Positions 1 through 5,363 of a stretch of 5,891 bases of DNA are shown here, piece after piece. The stretch is from assembly GCA_023428655.1 (NCBI GenBank), contig JAEYXC010000141.1, positions 1 to 5,891 on the forward strand, given 5' to 3'. The notes beneath the pieces are model-generated. The model had not been told where the DNA came from. It saw nothing but the letters and a program-made list of their open reading frames with translations, and made no database searches. This DNA comes from Bacillota bacterium (GTDB taxonomy: Bacteria > Bacillota > Clostridia > Lachnospirales > Lachnospiraceae). Position 1 is the first letter of the stretch. Every line of letters starts with the position of its first letter. A program made the position numbers and the translations under genes.

Positions 1-305
1 AGATTTTCTTCGATGGACATCTCCGGTACATAATTCAATTCCTGTGCGATCATTGCAATCCCATGCTGTCTGGCATGAATGGGATTTTGAATTTTAACCG
101 GCTTTTCATCGATAAAGATCTGACCGGAATCCGGCTTGTATATGCCGTTGATTATTTTCATCAGGGTGGATTTACCTGCTCCATTTTCTCCGCATAGGGC
201 ATGTACAGTACCTCGCTTCACTTGAAAATCGATCTTATCCAGAGCTTTAACACCCGGAAAGGACTTTTCTATCTGCGAGACCCTCAGCTTGATATCGTGT
301 TCCAT
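1..305 (-). CDS. Sugar ABC transporter ATP-binding protein (RbsA/MglA type), N-terminal part
   Basis: This is the cytoplasmic ATPase of a ribose/galactose-type ABC importer, which hydrolyses ATP to drive sugar uptake through a permease. Only the first 101 codons are present; the gene runs off the left edge. The translation begins MEHDIKLRVSQIEKSFPGVK. The Walker A loop GENGAGKST is at residues 39-47, followed by LMKIINGIYKPDSGQI, and the Q-loop is AQELN at 87-91. The spacing and the 'SFPGVKALD' opening are typical of the double-cassette sugar ATPases of about 500 residues. The signature and Walker B motifs and the second cassette lie outside. The ATG at 303-305 is chosen because GGAGG lies 7-8 bases upstream (GGGAGG at 313-318). 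The gene has its own promoter (363-391) and is the third gene of the sugar locus. The substrate cannot be read from this part. Family confidence is high. Confidence 0.93.
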   Translation of the reverse strand, partial: MEHDIKLRVSQIEKSFPGVKALDKIDFQVKRGTVHALCGENGAGKSTLMKIINGIYKPDSGQIFIDEKPVKIQNPIHARQHGIAMIAQELNYVPEMSIEEN

Positions 306-312
306 TTTTGTG

Positions 313-318
313 CCTCCC
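313..318 (-). promoter_or_regulatory. Ribosome binding site of the ABC ATPase gene
   Basis: GGGAGG on the minus strand, 7 bases before the ATG at 305. It fixes the start of the ATPase gene. Confidence 0.8.
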
Positions 319-362
319 TATCCTTTATTGCATCTATCAGGCTTTTATCAGTTTCTGAGTAA

Positions 363-391
363 ACTATATCATTGAAAGACCTGTTTCAGAA
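363..391 (-). promoter_or_regulatory. Promoter of the ABC ATPase gene (cassette A)
   Basis: On the minus strand a -10 box TATAGT (363-368) is preceded by TG with one base between (TGATATAGT), which is the extended -10 form. A weak -35-like hexamer TTCTGA (386-391) lies exactly 17 bases upstream. Transcription would start near 356 and give a leader of about 50 bases. The same boxes with the same spacing occur before the binding-protein gene at 4126-4154, which is the main support. The poor -35 fits a promoter that needs an activator. Basis: motif reading plus internal conservation; no expression data. Confidence 0.65.
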
Positions 392-450
392 GAAACAGAA
401 TTTCTGTGTTCATGTATTTTATTATCAAATACTTTGTGAATATCTTAACT

Positions 451-484
451 ATGTAAAATATTGCGAAAAGGATGCAATATATTG
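451..484 (-). promoter_or_regulatory. Tandem operator-like motifs upstream of promoter A
   Basis: Two direct copies of a motif are visible, read here on the plus strand: ATGTAAAATATTG (451-463) followed by CGA, and ATGCAATATATTG (472-484) followed by TGA. Their starts are 21 bp apart, two helical turns. The second copy contains the palindrome CAATATATTG. They are centred about 100 and 120 bp upstream of the inferred transcription start. The same pair with the same spacing and position recurs at 4214-4247. A two-turn direct repeat is the layout known for AraC-family activators, but no regulator gene is in the window, so the binding protein is unknown. Confidence 0.55.
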
Positions 485-524
485 TGATATTTAATCCTTG
501 TTGTCCTGATGGGCTGACAAATAA

Positions 525-578
525 GAGGACAACTGCCCTCCCATTCTAACCTTGTTATAAGGGAGGTCAACTGTCCTC
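525..578 (-). terminator. Long imperfect hairpin after the chemoreceptor gene, possible terminator
   Basis: Arms of about 18 bases (525-542 and 561-578) are complementary except for three positions, with a loop of about 18 bases. On the minus strand the stem is followed by TTATTTGTC, which is only moderately U-rich. The hairpin sits between the chemoreceptor stop and the operators of promoter A, where a terminator or insulator is expected. Each arm is itself a near-palindrome (GAGG-CA-AC-TG-CCTC pattern, centres 38 bp apart). A pair of regulator sites is therefore an alternative reading. Confidence 0.45.
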
Positions 579-667
579 GTGTATTTGATAACCCCCAGCA
601 TAGTAATTATGTGGTAGTTATTGCACTTGATTCTCGTATTGTACTTATGTTCTTATTGCTCAAAATG

Positions 668-712
668 CTCTTCCTGCTCTTCTTGTTCTTCCTACTCTTC
701 TTGCTCTTATAG
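668..712. repeat. Degenerate 9-bp tandem repeat, about five units
   Basis: Plus-strand units are CTCTTCCTG (668-676), CTCTTCTTG (677-685), TTCTTCCTA (686-694), CTCTTCTTG (695-703) and CTCTTATAG (704-712). The same unit CTCTTCTTG occurs inside the end of the chemoreceptor gene (765-773), where it encodes part of the Glu/Gln-rich tail EQEEQ. Read on the minus strand, the array encodes Gln-Glu-Glu repeats interrupted by stops, in a frame one base off that of the gene. It is probably a decayed extension of the tail. Confidence 0.6.
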
Positions 713-749
713 TTCTATAAGTTCATTAAGTTTTTTAGTCCTTATCGTC

Positions 750-2846
750 TTATCGTTCTACTTGCTCTTCTTGTTCCGTTATTGATTTCATTTCTTCTGC
801 TTCCAGTTCTACATCATGTAACATCTCCGTAGTCTGAAACCGTTCTACCTGCTGCTGCATTCCTTTTGTCCTCTCGGTTAAAATCTGTGCGGAGGAGGTA
901 ATGTCATCCATGGAAGCATTCATTTCCTCGGCGGCTGCAGCAATCTCTTCGGCGGAGGCCGATACCTCCTGCGCGATGGAGGCAACCCCTTCAACCCTTC
1001 CAAGAATATCCTTCTTCTCCTGATCCAGCTCACCCACGGAGGAATTCACCGCTTCAATCTGAGGAGCTATTTTCTGAAAATCGGTAATAATATGCTCCAC
1101 ACTAGTTATGGTGGTAAGTAAGACTTCAATCTGATGGTTCCACTTTTCATCCAGGGCGATGGAGTTTCCTACGATTTGCTTTGTCTCCTGAGAGATGCCG
1201 CTGATGATGGAATTAATATTAACGGATAATGTTTTTGTCTGATCGGCAAAGCTTCTGATATGATCGGCGACAACTGCAAAGCCTCTCCCGGCTTCACCGG
1301 CTCTGGCAGCTTCGATGGTTGCATTTAAGGATAACAGGTTGGTCTGTTCCGCTATTCCATTTATAAAGTTAGCAATTTCATTGACCTTCTTAATATTTTC
1401 ACCCAGATCGGAGATTTTTTGCGTAAATTCACGGAAGGAGCTTCGAATATTGTTCGAGGTAGTCATCAATAGCTTCATATTCTGATTGCTGTCCTCTGCC
1501 ATGGTGCTGATATTTCCCGTACCCTGATCAATCTGCACCAATGCCTGAACAACCTGCTCCAGCTCTGTAGAAAAATGATTTAGGCTATCCAGCATACTGC
1601 TTAGTTCCTCTGCCTGCTCCCCGGCACCTTTTGCCACATCCTGAATGGCTGATGTAACATGATCCGCAGCAACCGTAATCGTTTTTGAGACGGCAAATAG
1701 ATTTTCCGACTGATCATCAATACTTAAGGAGCTATTCTTTATGCTATCAATCATCTCACGAATGAAGCTCTGCAGCATTGATAAGGAGCCGGCCAGAATT
1801 CCGATTTCATCCTTTTTATTACAATATTGTGTGGGTACCTCCTTAGTCAAATCTCCGTTCGCCATAACGCTGATCGAGTTGACCAGGACACGCAGCCCTC
1901 TTGTAATACCGGTTGTGATAAGGAATACCGCCAAGATTCCACATCCCAAAAACAACATCGTAATCACAGTGGATGTAACCTCCAGTTGATTCAGGCCAGA
2001 CAGCAGCTCCCTTTTCTCCACGCTGATTGCAATGGACCAGCCCGTGGTTCCAACCGGTGCATAGCCTGCATACATATCAGTTCCATAGGTATATTCTCCG
2101 GTTCCGGTCTGTCCCTCCTTCATCGCCAGTAAAAGTGCTCCGAATTTCTGATAGGTTTTATCCTGTTCTGCTATCGCTATGTAATTTGTCTTGTCATATA
2201 CCCAGGATAAATTATGATGCGCAATGAAATCTCCGTTTTCATTGATCATAAATGCTTTTCCGGTTTCTCCAAAGGTGATATCATTGACTAGGGTGCTGAA
2301 TTCATTCCCGGATCTAACTGCAATCAGTACACCCTCGACCTTACCTCCGGCTTTGATAGGCATAGCATATACTACAATTAAGGAATCTTGCGAAATACCG
2401 GAAATACCGAGCATATCCTGTAAGGGTTCACTCACTGCCTGATCTCCAGCTAATGCTTTTTGATAAAATTCCTGTTCCTTAATATTGATTTCCTTTTCAC
2501 CGGAAGTAGTGAGTACTCCCTCTAAATCTGCAATTCCCAATAAGAGATACTTTCCTCTGGTTTCATAAATTTTAAGCTTGGTGGCTCTTTGTTCCTTCGT
2601 TAGTTTTGCATCCTTCAAATGATAGATAATTGAATCCAATGAGTTAAAGTTACTTTTCATATTACTTTCTAATAACAATGCTGATTCCTTCGCCATCTCC
2701 GGAAGCATCTGATTCAAATTGCCAATCAACGCCTTCGAAGAGATGTAATATGACATCAGCCCCATTCCAACACTAAAAACTAATATAATCGATCCCAAGA
2801 GCAGAATCATTTTTGTTTTAATGCTATGGAAATTAAATATTTTCAT
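750..2846 (-). CDS. Methyl-accepting chemotaxis protein with double-Cache-like sensor domain
   Basis: A membrane chemoreceptor that controls the CheA kinase through CheW and so biases flagellar rotation. It has 698 residues, a normal length. In order: a short basic N-terminus; membrane helix about 13-35; an extracellular sensor about 36-288 with dCACHE-like features (FYQKALAG near 127-134, a second lobe with GKAFMINENGDFIAH at 196-210 and GYAPVGTTGWSI at 261-272); membrane helix about 290-312; HAMP about 313-366; and a long helical signalling domain about 395-672. The hairpin tip has the hallmark run from IAEQTNLLSLNATIEAARAG (498-517) to GRGFAVVAD (520-528). The usual Glu after VVAD is His529. 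The classical RxWY amino-acid ligand motif of dCACHE sensors is not seen, so the ligand is unknown. The tail is Glu/Gln-rich (EQEEQVER) with no NWETF-type CheR docking pentapeptide. Start: ATG at 2846 with GGAGG 6 bases upstream. It lies 119 bases downstream of the sugar-binding protein gene, suggesting co-transcription and a role in sensing the same nutrient (inference). Confidence 0.95.
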   Translation of the reverse strand: MKIFNFHSIKTKMILLLGSIILVFSVGMGLMSYYISSKALIGNLNQMLPEMAKESALLLESNMKSNFNSLDSIIYHLKDAKLTKEQRATKLKIYETRGKYLLLGIADLEGVLTTSGEKEINIKEQEFYQKALAGDQAVSEPLQDMLGISGISQDSLIVVYAMPIKAGGKVEGVLIAVRSGNEFSTLVNDITFGETGKAFMINENGDFIAHHNLSWVYDKTNYIAIAEQDKTYQKFGALLLAMKEGQTGTGEYTYGTDMYAGYAPVGTTGWSIAISVEKRELLSGLNQLEVTSTVITMLFLGCGILAVFLITTGITRGLRVLVNSISVMANGDLTKEVPTQYCNKKDEIGILAGSLSMLQSFIREMIDSIKNSSLSIDDQSENLFAVSKTITVAADHVTSAIQDVAKGAGEQAEELSSMLDSLNHFSTELEQVVQALVQIDQGTGNISTMAEDSNQNMKLLMTTSNNIRSSFREFTQKISDLGENIKKVNEIANFINGIAEQTNLLSLNATIEAARAGEAGRGFAVVADHIRSFADQTKTLSVNINSIISGISQETKQIVGNSIALDEKWNHQIEVLLTTITSVEHIITDFQKIAPQIEAVNSSVGELDQEKKDILGRVEGVASIAQEVSASAEEIAAAAEEMNASMDDITSSAQILTERTKGMQQQVERFQTTEMLHDVELEAEEMKSITEQEEQVER

Positions 2847-2852
2847 TCATTA

Positions 2853-2857
2853 CCTCC
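2853..2857 (-). promoter_or_regulatory. Ribosome binding site of the chemoreceptor gene
   Basis: GGAGG, 6 bases before the ATG at 2846. A second ATG at 2848-2850 is in another frame and reaches a stop after five codons, so 2846 is the start. Confidence 0.8.
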
Positions 2858-2883
2858 GTGGATTATTCCTATGTAAAATATAT

Positions 2884-2948
2884 TGACATAAGTAATCCGA
2901 CAGGGATTACATCTCCTGTCGGATTATTGTTATTTTTTCCTTATGTCA
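2884..2948. terminator. Intergenic hairpin between binding protein and chemoreceptor genes
   Basis: Perfect 12-bp arms (2893-2904 and 2915-2926) enclose a 10-base loop. An outer 9-bp complement (2884-2892 with 2940-2948) flanks them, with 13 unpaired bases on one side only. The T-rich run (TTGTTATTTTTTC, 2927-2939) follows the stem on the plus strand. On the minus strand, the direction of the genes, the stem is preceded by As and followed by mixed sequence. Efficient intrinsic termination of the binding-protein transcript is therefore doubtful. A partial terminator or an mRNA 3'-end stabiliser allowing read-through into the chemoreceptor gene is more likely. Confidence 0.6.
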
Positions 2949-2965
2949 TTCCGTTTGGTGTTGGA

Positions 2966-3976
2966 TTACTCTTTGATTAATCCTCTTTCCTTATACATTT
3001 TCACAAACTCACCTGCATTTTCCTTGGTGATCAGAACTTCACTGATATCGGTATCAATCTGAGTCTCCTCACCGGTTAACAGCTTGTGTACGGTCTGCAT
3101 ATTTAATGCTGCTAAATCGATCGCGGACTGAAGACAGGTTGAAGTCATTTTGCCTTCTTCAATCAGTAAGCATGCTTCTGCTGTACCGTCTACACCATAG
3201 GATAAGATCTTGGAGGGATCTGCTACTACTTCTAATGCACCTGCTGCCATGTTATCATTCATCGAAATGATTGCATCAATCTGAGCGTTTGCTGTCTGCC
3301 AGTCTTCCATAAATGCCATCGCTTCGTCTTTATTCCAGTTAGCAATATCTTCTGCAACGATTGTTACATCAGGTCTCTTATCAAAGAATTCCGCTTTCCA
3401 AGCTTTTCTTCTTTCATCTGCATGGAAGTTACCGGAAGGACCGTTAAGAACAACTACCTTACCATTCTGGGGTACCTGCTCAACTGCTAAAGCGGCATTA
3501 ACAGCTGCCTGCTTATAGGGATCCGCATCTACGGATGAAGCGCCTTCGATCCCTGCAATACGAGCATTGGTAGTGATAGCGATGATGCCTGCTGCAACGA
3601 TTTTCTCAACATAAGGTCTCTGAGCTTCCCCATTGTTCGGCTGAACAATAATTGCATCATAGCCGTTGGTGATTGCATTTTCGATTGCTGCATTCTCTTT
3701 TTCATCATCTGCCTGGCCATCAAATACATCCAGGGTAATGTCAGTGTATTCTTTTGCTGCTGCTTTCATTTCGTTAGCAAGCCAAGCCGCAAATGAGTCG
3801 GATTGTGTTCTTGCTATGTAAGCAACACGGAATTGCTTCCCTTCCTCTTTGGTTTCTCCCTTTGTCTCTTCCTTCACTGTTTCCTTTGATGGCTCTTGCT
3901 TTGCGGTAGTACATCCCACCAGCATAGTTCCCACAAATGTTAAGCACAGTAACAAACTAATTAATCTCTTTTTCAT
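2966..3976 (-). CDS. Lipoprotein sugar-binding protein of an ABC importer (RbsB-like, periplasmic-binding fold type I)
   Basis: An extracellular, lipid-anchored receptor that captures a small sugar-like solute and hands it to the ABC permease. It has 336 residues. The signal peptide is MKKRLISLLL...MLVGC with lipobox LVGC and lipid-modified Cys22, followed by a Lys/Glu-rich linker (about 25-47). The mature domain starts at FRVAYIARTQSDSF. Family landmarks by eye against E. coli RbsB: Phe62 in the first loop, GYDAIIVQPNN (105-115), ADERRKAW with Arg189, Asn240-Asp241 in MNDNMAAGAL, Asp263 in GVDGT, and Gln283. The Asp-Arg pair of RbsB is replaced by NAR (137-139), so the ligand need not be ribose. 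An upstream start at 4012 adds 12 residues without a ribosome site. The ATG at 3976 follows a GAGGG-containing purine stretch and gives a proper signal peptide. Expressed from promoter B (4126-4154), followed by a hairpin and the chemoreceptor gene. The ligand (ribose, galactose, inositol or similar) cannot be named. Confidence 0.93.
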   Translation of the reverse strand: MKKRLISLLLCLTFVGTMLVGCTTAKQEPSKETVKEETKGETKEEGKQFRVAYIARTQSDSFAAWLANEMKAAAKEYTDITLDVFDGQADDEKENAAIENAITNGYDAIIVQPNNGEAQRPYVEKIVAAGIIAITTNARIAGIEGASSVDADPYKQAAVNAALAVEQVPQNGKVVVLNGPSGNFHADERRKAWKAEFFDKRPDVTIVAEDIANWNKDEAMAFMEDWQTANAQIDAIISMNDNMAAGALEVVADPSKILSYGVDGTAEACLLIEEGKMTSTCLQSAIDLAALNMQTVHKLLTGEETQIDTDISEVLITKENAGEFVKMYKERGLIKE

Positions 3977-4125
3977 AAACCCTCTACCTTTCATTTTTGT
4001 TTTATAATACAATTGCGTATTACCATGAATAATAATAGATAAATTTTGTCCCTGTTAGGCTTTCATCACCCTCCTGTTCGACTCATTACTTTTTATTTAT
4101 CCTTGGTTGTCTTGTTTCTGTGTAA

Positions 4126-4154
4126 ACTATAACATTTAATTTTGTCTTTCAGAA
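4126..4154 (-). promoter_or_regulatory. Promoter of the sugar-binding protein gene (cassette B)
   Basis: On the minus strand an extended -10, TGTTATAGT (TATAGT at 4126-4131), lies 17 bases from a weak -35-like TTCTGA (4149-4154). Spacing and boxes equal those of promoter A. The inferred start is near 4119, giving a leader of about 140 bases before the ATG at 3976. That leader contains an isolated AGGAGG (4070-4075) and an element shared with the ATPase leader (4052-4067 compared with 334-349). Confidence 0.65.
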
Positions 4155-4213
4155 GTAACGGAATTTCTTTGTTTGTGTAATTTATTGTTAAAATGATTGT
4201 TAATTGATTAACT

Positions 4214-4247
4214 ATGTAAAATATTGCGATGGATATGTAAACTATTG
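4214..4247 (-). promoter_or_regulatory. Tandem operator-like motifs upstream of promoter B
   Basis: Plus-strand ATGTAAAATATTG (4214-4226, then CGA) and ATGTAAACTATTG (4235-4247, then TGT) are 21 bp apart. They occupy the same positions relative to the promoter as the pair at 451-484. A 22-base block around the inner copy (4208-4229) is identical to 445-466. This is probably the binding site of the regulator shared by both transcripts; its identity is unknown. Confidence 0.55.
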
Positions 4248-4310
4248 TGTTTGGGGGTATTGGGAACACTGATTCACGGATTGATGGAGAATGATCTGCT
4301 GATTGAGCAC

Positions 4311-4390
4311 AAAAAAATACATCTATAGGCAGCTCCTACCTAATTTGCCGGCCAAAGCAGACAAAGGTAAGTAGGTCTCTTATAGATGTA
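4311..4390 (-). terminator. Intrinsic terminator of the metallophosphoesterase gene
   Basis: A perfect 10-bp outer stem (4318-4327 with 4381-4390) is followed on the minus strand by seven Ts (4311-4317). Inside it, CCTAC/GTAGG (4335-4339 with 4371-4375) and a further five pairs (4345-4349 with 4366-4370, one G-U) can form. The result is an unusually long, three-tier hairpin with bulges. It begins 26 bases after the stop codon and separates this transcript from promoter B. Confidence 0.85.
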
Positions 4391-4415
4391 CTCGTACTAA
4401 ACCCTCTACCAAAAA

Positions 4416-5225
4416 TCATTCCATACTTGTGCGTAATGTAACACATACGACTTCTGGCCGGTTATAAAATCTAGGAAAATAGGAATCTCCAATCCCTCTA
4501 TTCGAGATTAGAGTGCTACCTTTCATATGAAACATACCATTATCAAACTCAGACAACAAGGTGCCGTTATTATTGATTAAACCTCCTAAAAAAGGAAGAC
4601 GTATGATTCCACCATGGGTATGTCCGGATAATACCAAATTATATCCATATAAACTAATTAATGAAAATGCGGTTGCATCATGATACAATAAAATATTGAA
4701 CTCATTTTCGTCCTTATCCGGTTTATGACTTGTTTTTTTTATATAATATCTATCCCGATAGGATAATCCATAGAGTCCTATGTGAGAGCCTTTTTTCATT
4801 AACTTCAGAGACTTATTGTCTAAATCAATCACTCCGTATTCGGCATAATACTTCATAAGCATATCATATGTGAAAGTATTATCCTTCTCATGATTTCCTG
4901 ATACTGAATACATCGGATATTTCCCCGTCAATTCAATCAGCAAATCCTTGATCGGACTAATATCCTTGTGATCACCATCAATCATATCTCCGGTAAATAC
5001 AATGATATCTGGGTTACAGGATTCAATGGCATAGATAAGCTTGACTTGATTCCTTCCAAGAAGCTTATTATGCAAGTCAGAAATAAATACAATCCTGTAA
5101 CCATCAAAATCCCTTGGCAGTTCTTTATCACGATACGTATAATTGGTTATTTCAAGCCCATTATAGAAACCATAAATAATAAATAAAATACATATAATTA
5201 TAATCACAAATCCCAGCTTCTTCAT
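4416..5225 (-). CDS. Membrane-anchored metallophosphoesterase (YaeI/YkuE-like, calcineurin fold)
   Basis: A predicted two-metal phosphoesterase of 269 residues. A hydrophobic N-terminal helix (about 4-20, after MKKLG) should anchor it in the membrane; there is no twin-arginine signal. The metal-binding motifs are all present and in order: SDLH (Asp50, His52), TGDMID (Asp80), GNHE (Asn111-His112), His182 in LLYHDA, and GHTHGG (His202, His204). The C-terminal GIGDSYFPRFYNRPEVV region matches the usual ending of this family. Homologues act on membrane lipid nucleotides or phosphate esters, but the substrate here is unknown. It lies 138 bases downstream of the lasso B2 gene, same strand, and is followed by a terminator, so it could be the last gene of that transcript. 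The start ATG at 5225 has only a weak purine-rich site (AAGAAGAG). Family confidence is high, role unknown. Confidence 0.92.
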   Translation of the reverse strand: MKKLGFVIIIICILFIIYGFYNGLEITNYTYRDKELPRDFDGYRIVFISDLHNKLLGRNQVKLIYAIESCNPDIIVFTGDMIDGDHKDISPIKDLLIELTGKYPMYSVSGNHEKDNTFTYDMLMKYYAEYGVIDLDNKSLKLMKKGSHIGLYGLSYRDRYYIKKTSHKPDKDENEFNILLYHDATAFSLISLYGYNLVLSGHTHGGIIRLPFLGGLINNNGTLLSEFDNGMFHMKGSTLISNRGIGDSYFPRFYNRPEVVCVTLRTSME

Positions 5226-5363
5226 CTTCTACTCTTCTTATTTTTATTCAGTACCATCCTACTACTATCTAAAGCGCATTTTTACAATCTCCATCGTATC
5301 ATAAAGAATAATATACCAGCCTGGTTTCAATGCTGATGTTAGAAACACAACAGCTAGCTATGA
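5226..5363. other. Spacer between lasso B2 and metallophosphoesterase genes
   Basis: No convincing terminator, promoter or small gene was found in these 138 bases, so the two genes may share a transcript. A 30-codon open stretch in frame with the B2 gene after its stop codons is discussed among the rejected items. Confidence 0.4.

Larger units (their letters stand above)
4114..4253. repeat. Paralogous promoter cassette, second copy at 351-490
   Basis: The two 140-base stretches align with no gap at an offset of 3763. By hand count 104 of 140 positions are identical, about 74 per cent. Identity is highest at the -10 region, around the -35 and at the inner operator motif. Outside these limits similarity falls to background on both sides. 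The block thus runs from about the transcription start to just past the outer operator. Confidence 0.8.

Noticed and set aside
381..398. Perfect inverted repeat CTGTTTC-TTCT-GAAACAG overlapping the -35 of promoter A
   Set aside because: Cassette B has lost the symmetry at the equivalent place, so it is unlikely to be a shared operator, and there is no T-run for a terminator.
706..721. Inverted repeat CTTATAG-CTATAAG downstream of the chemoreceptor gene
   Set aside because: AT-only arms with a two-base loop and no T-run; too weak for a terminator.
1741..2442. Several plus-strand open frames inside the chemoreceptor gene, and similar ones inside the other genes
   Set aside because: They lie entirely opposite strongly supported coding sequence, lack ribosome sites and show no recognisable domains.
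3529..3729. Minus-strand 66-codon frame inside the binding-protein gene
   Set aside because: It is a shifted frame within a clear protein family member, with a low-complexity product and no ribosome site.
4040..4119. c-di-GMP riboswitch-like run (AAAGCCTAACAGGG) in the binding-protein leader
   Set aside because: The conserved upstream half of that riboswitch (the GGCAAACC and GAAA parts) is missing, so the resemblance is short and local.
4212..4328. Plus-strand 39-codon frame reading LGTLIHGLMENDLLIEHKK near its end
   Set aside because: No start codon with a ribosome site, it runs through operator motifs and the terminator, and it matches no family I recognise.
5267..5363. Minus-strand open stretch after the B2 stop codons, containing KPGWYIILYDTMEIVKMRFR, in which Gly and Asp are spaced like an eight-residue lasso ring
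   Set aside because: No start codon with a ribosome site, no Thr at the penultimate leader position, no YxxPxLxxxG leader motif and an atypical place after B2. It is in frame with B2 behind two stop codons and is most likely chance or a remnant.
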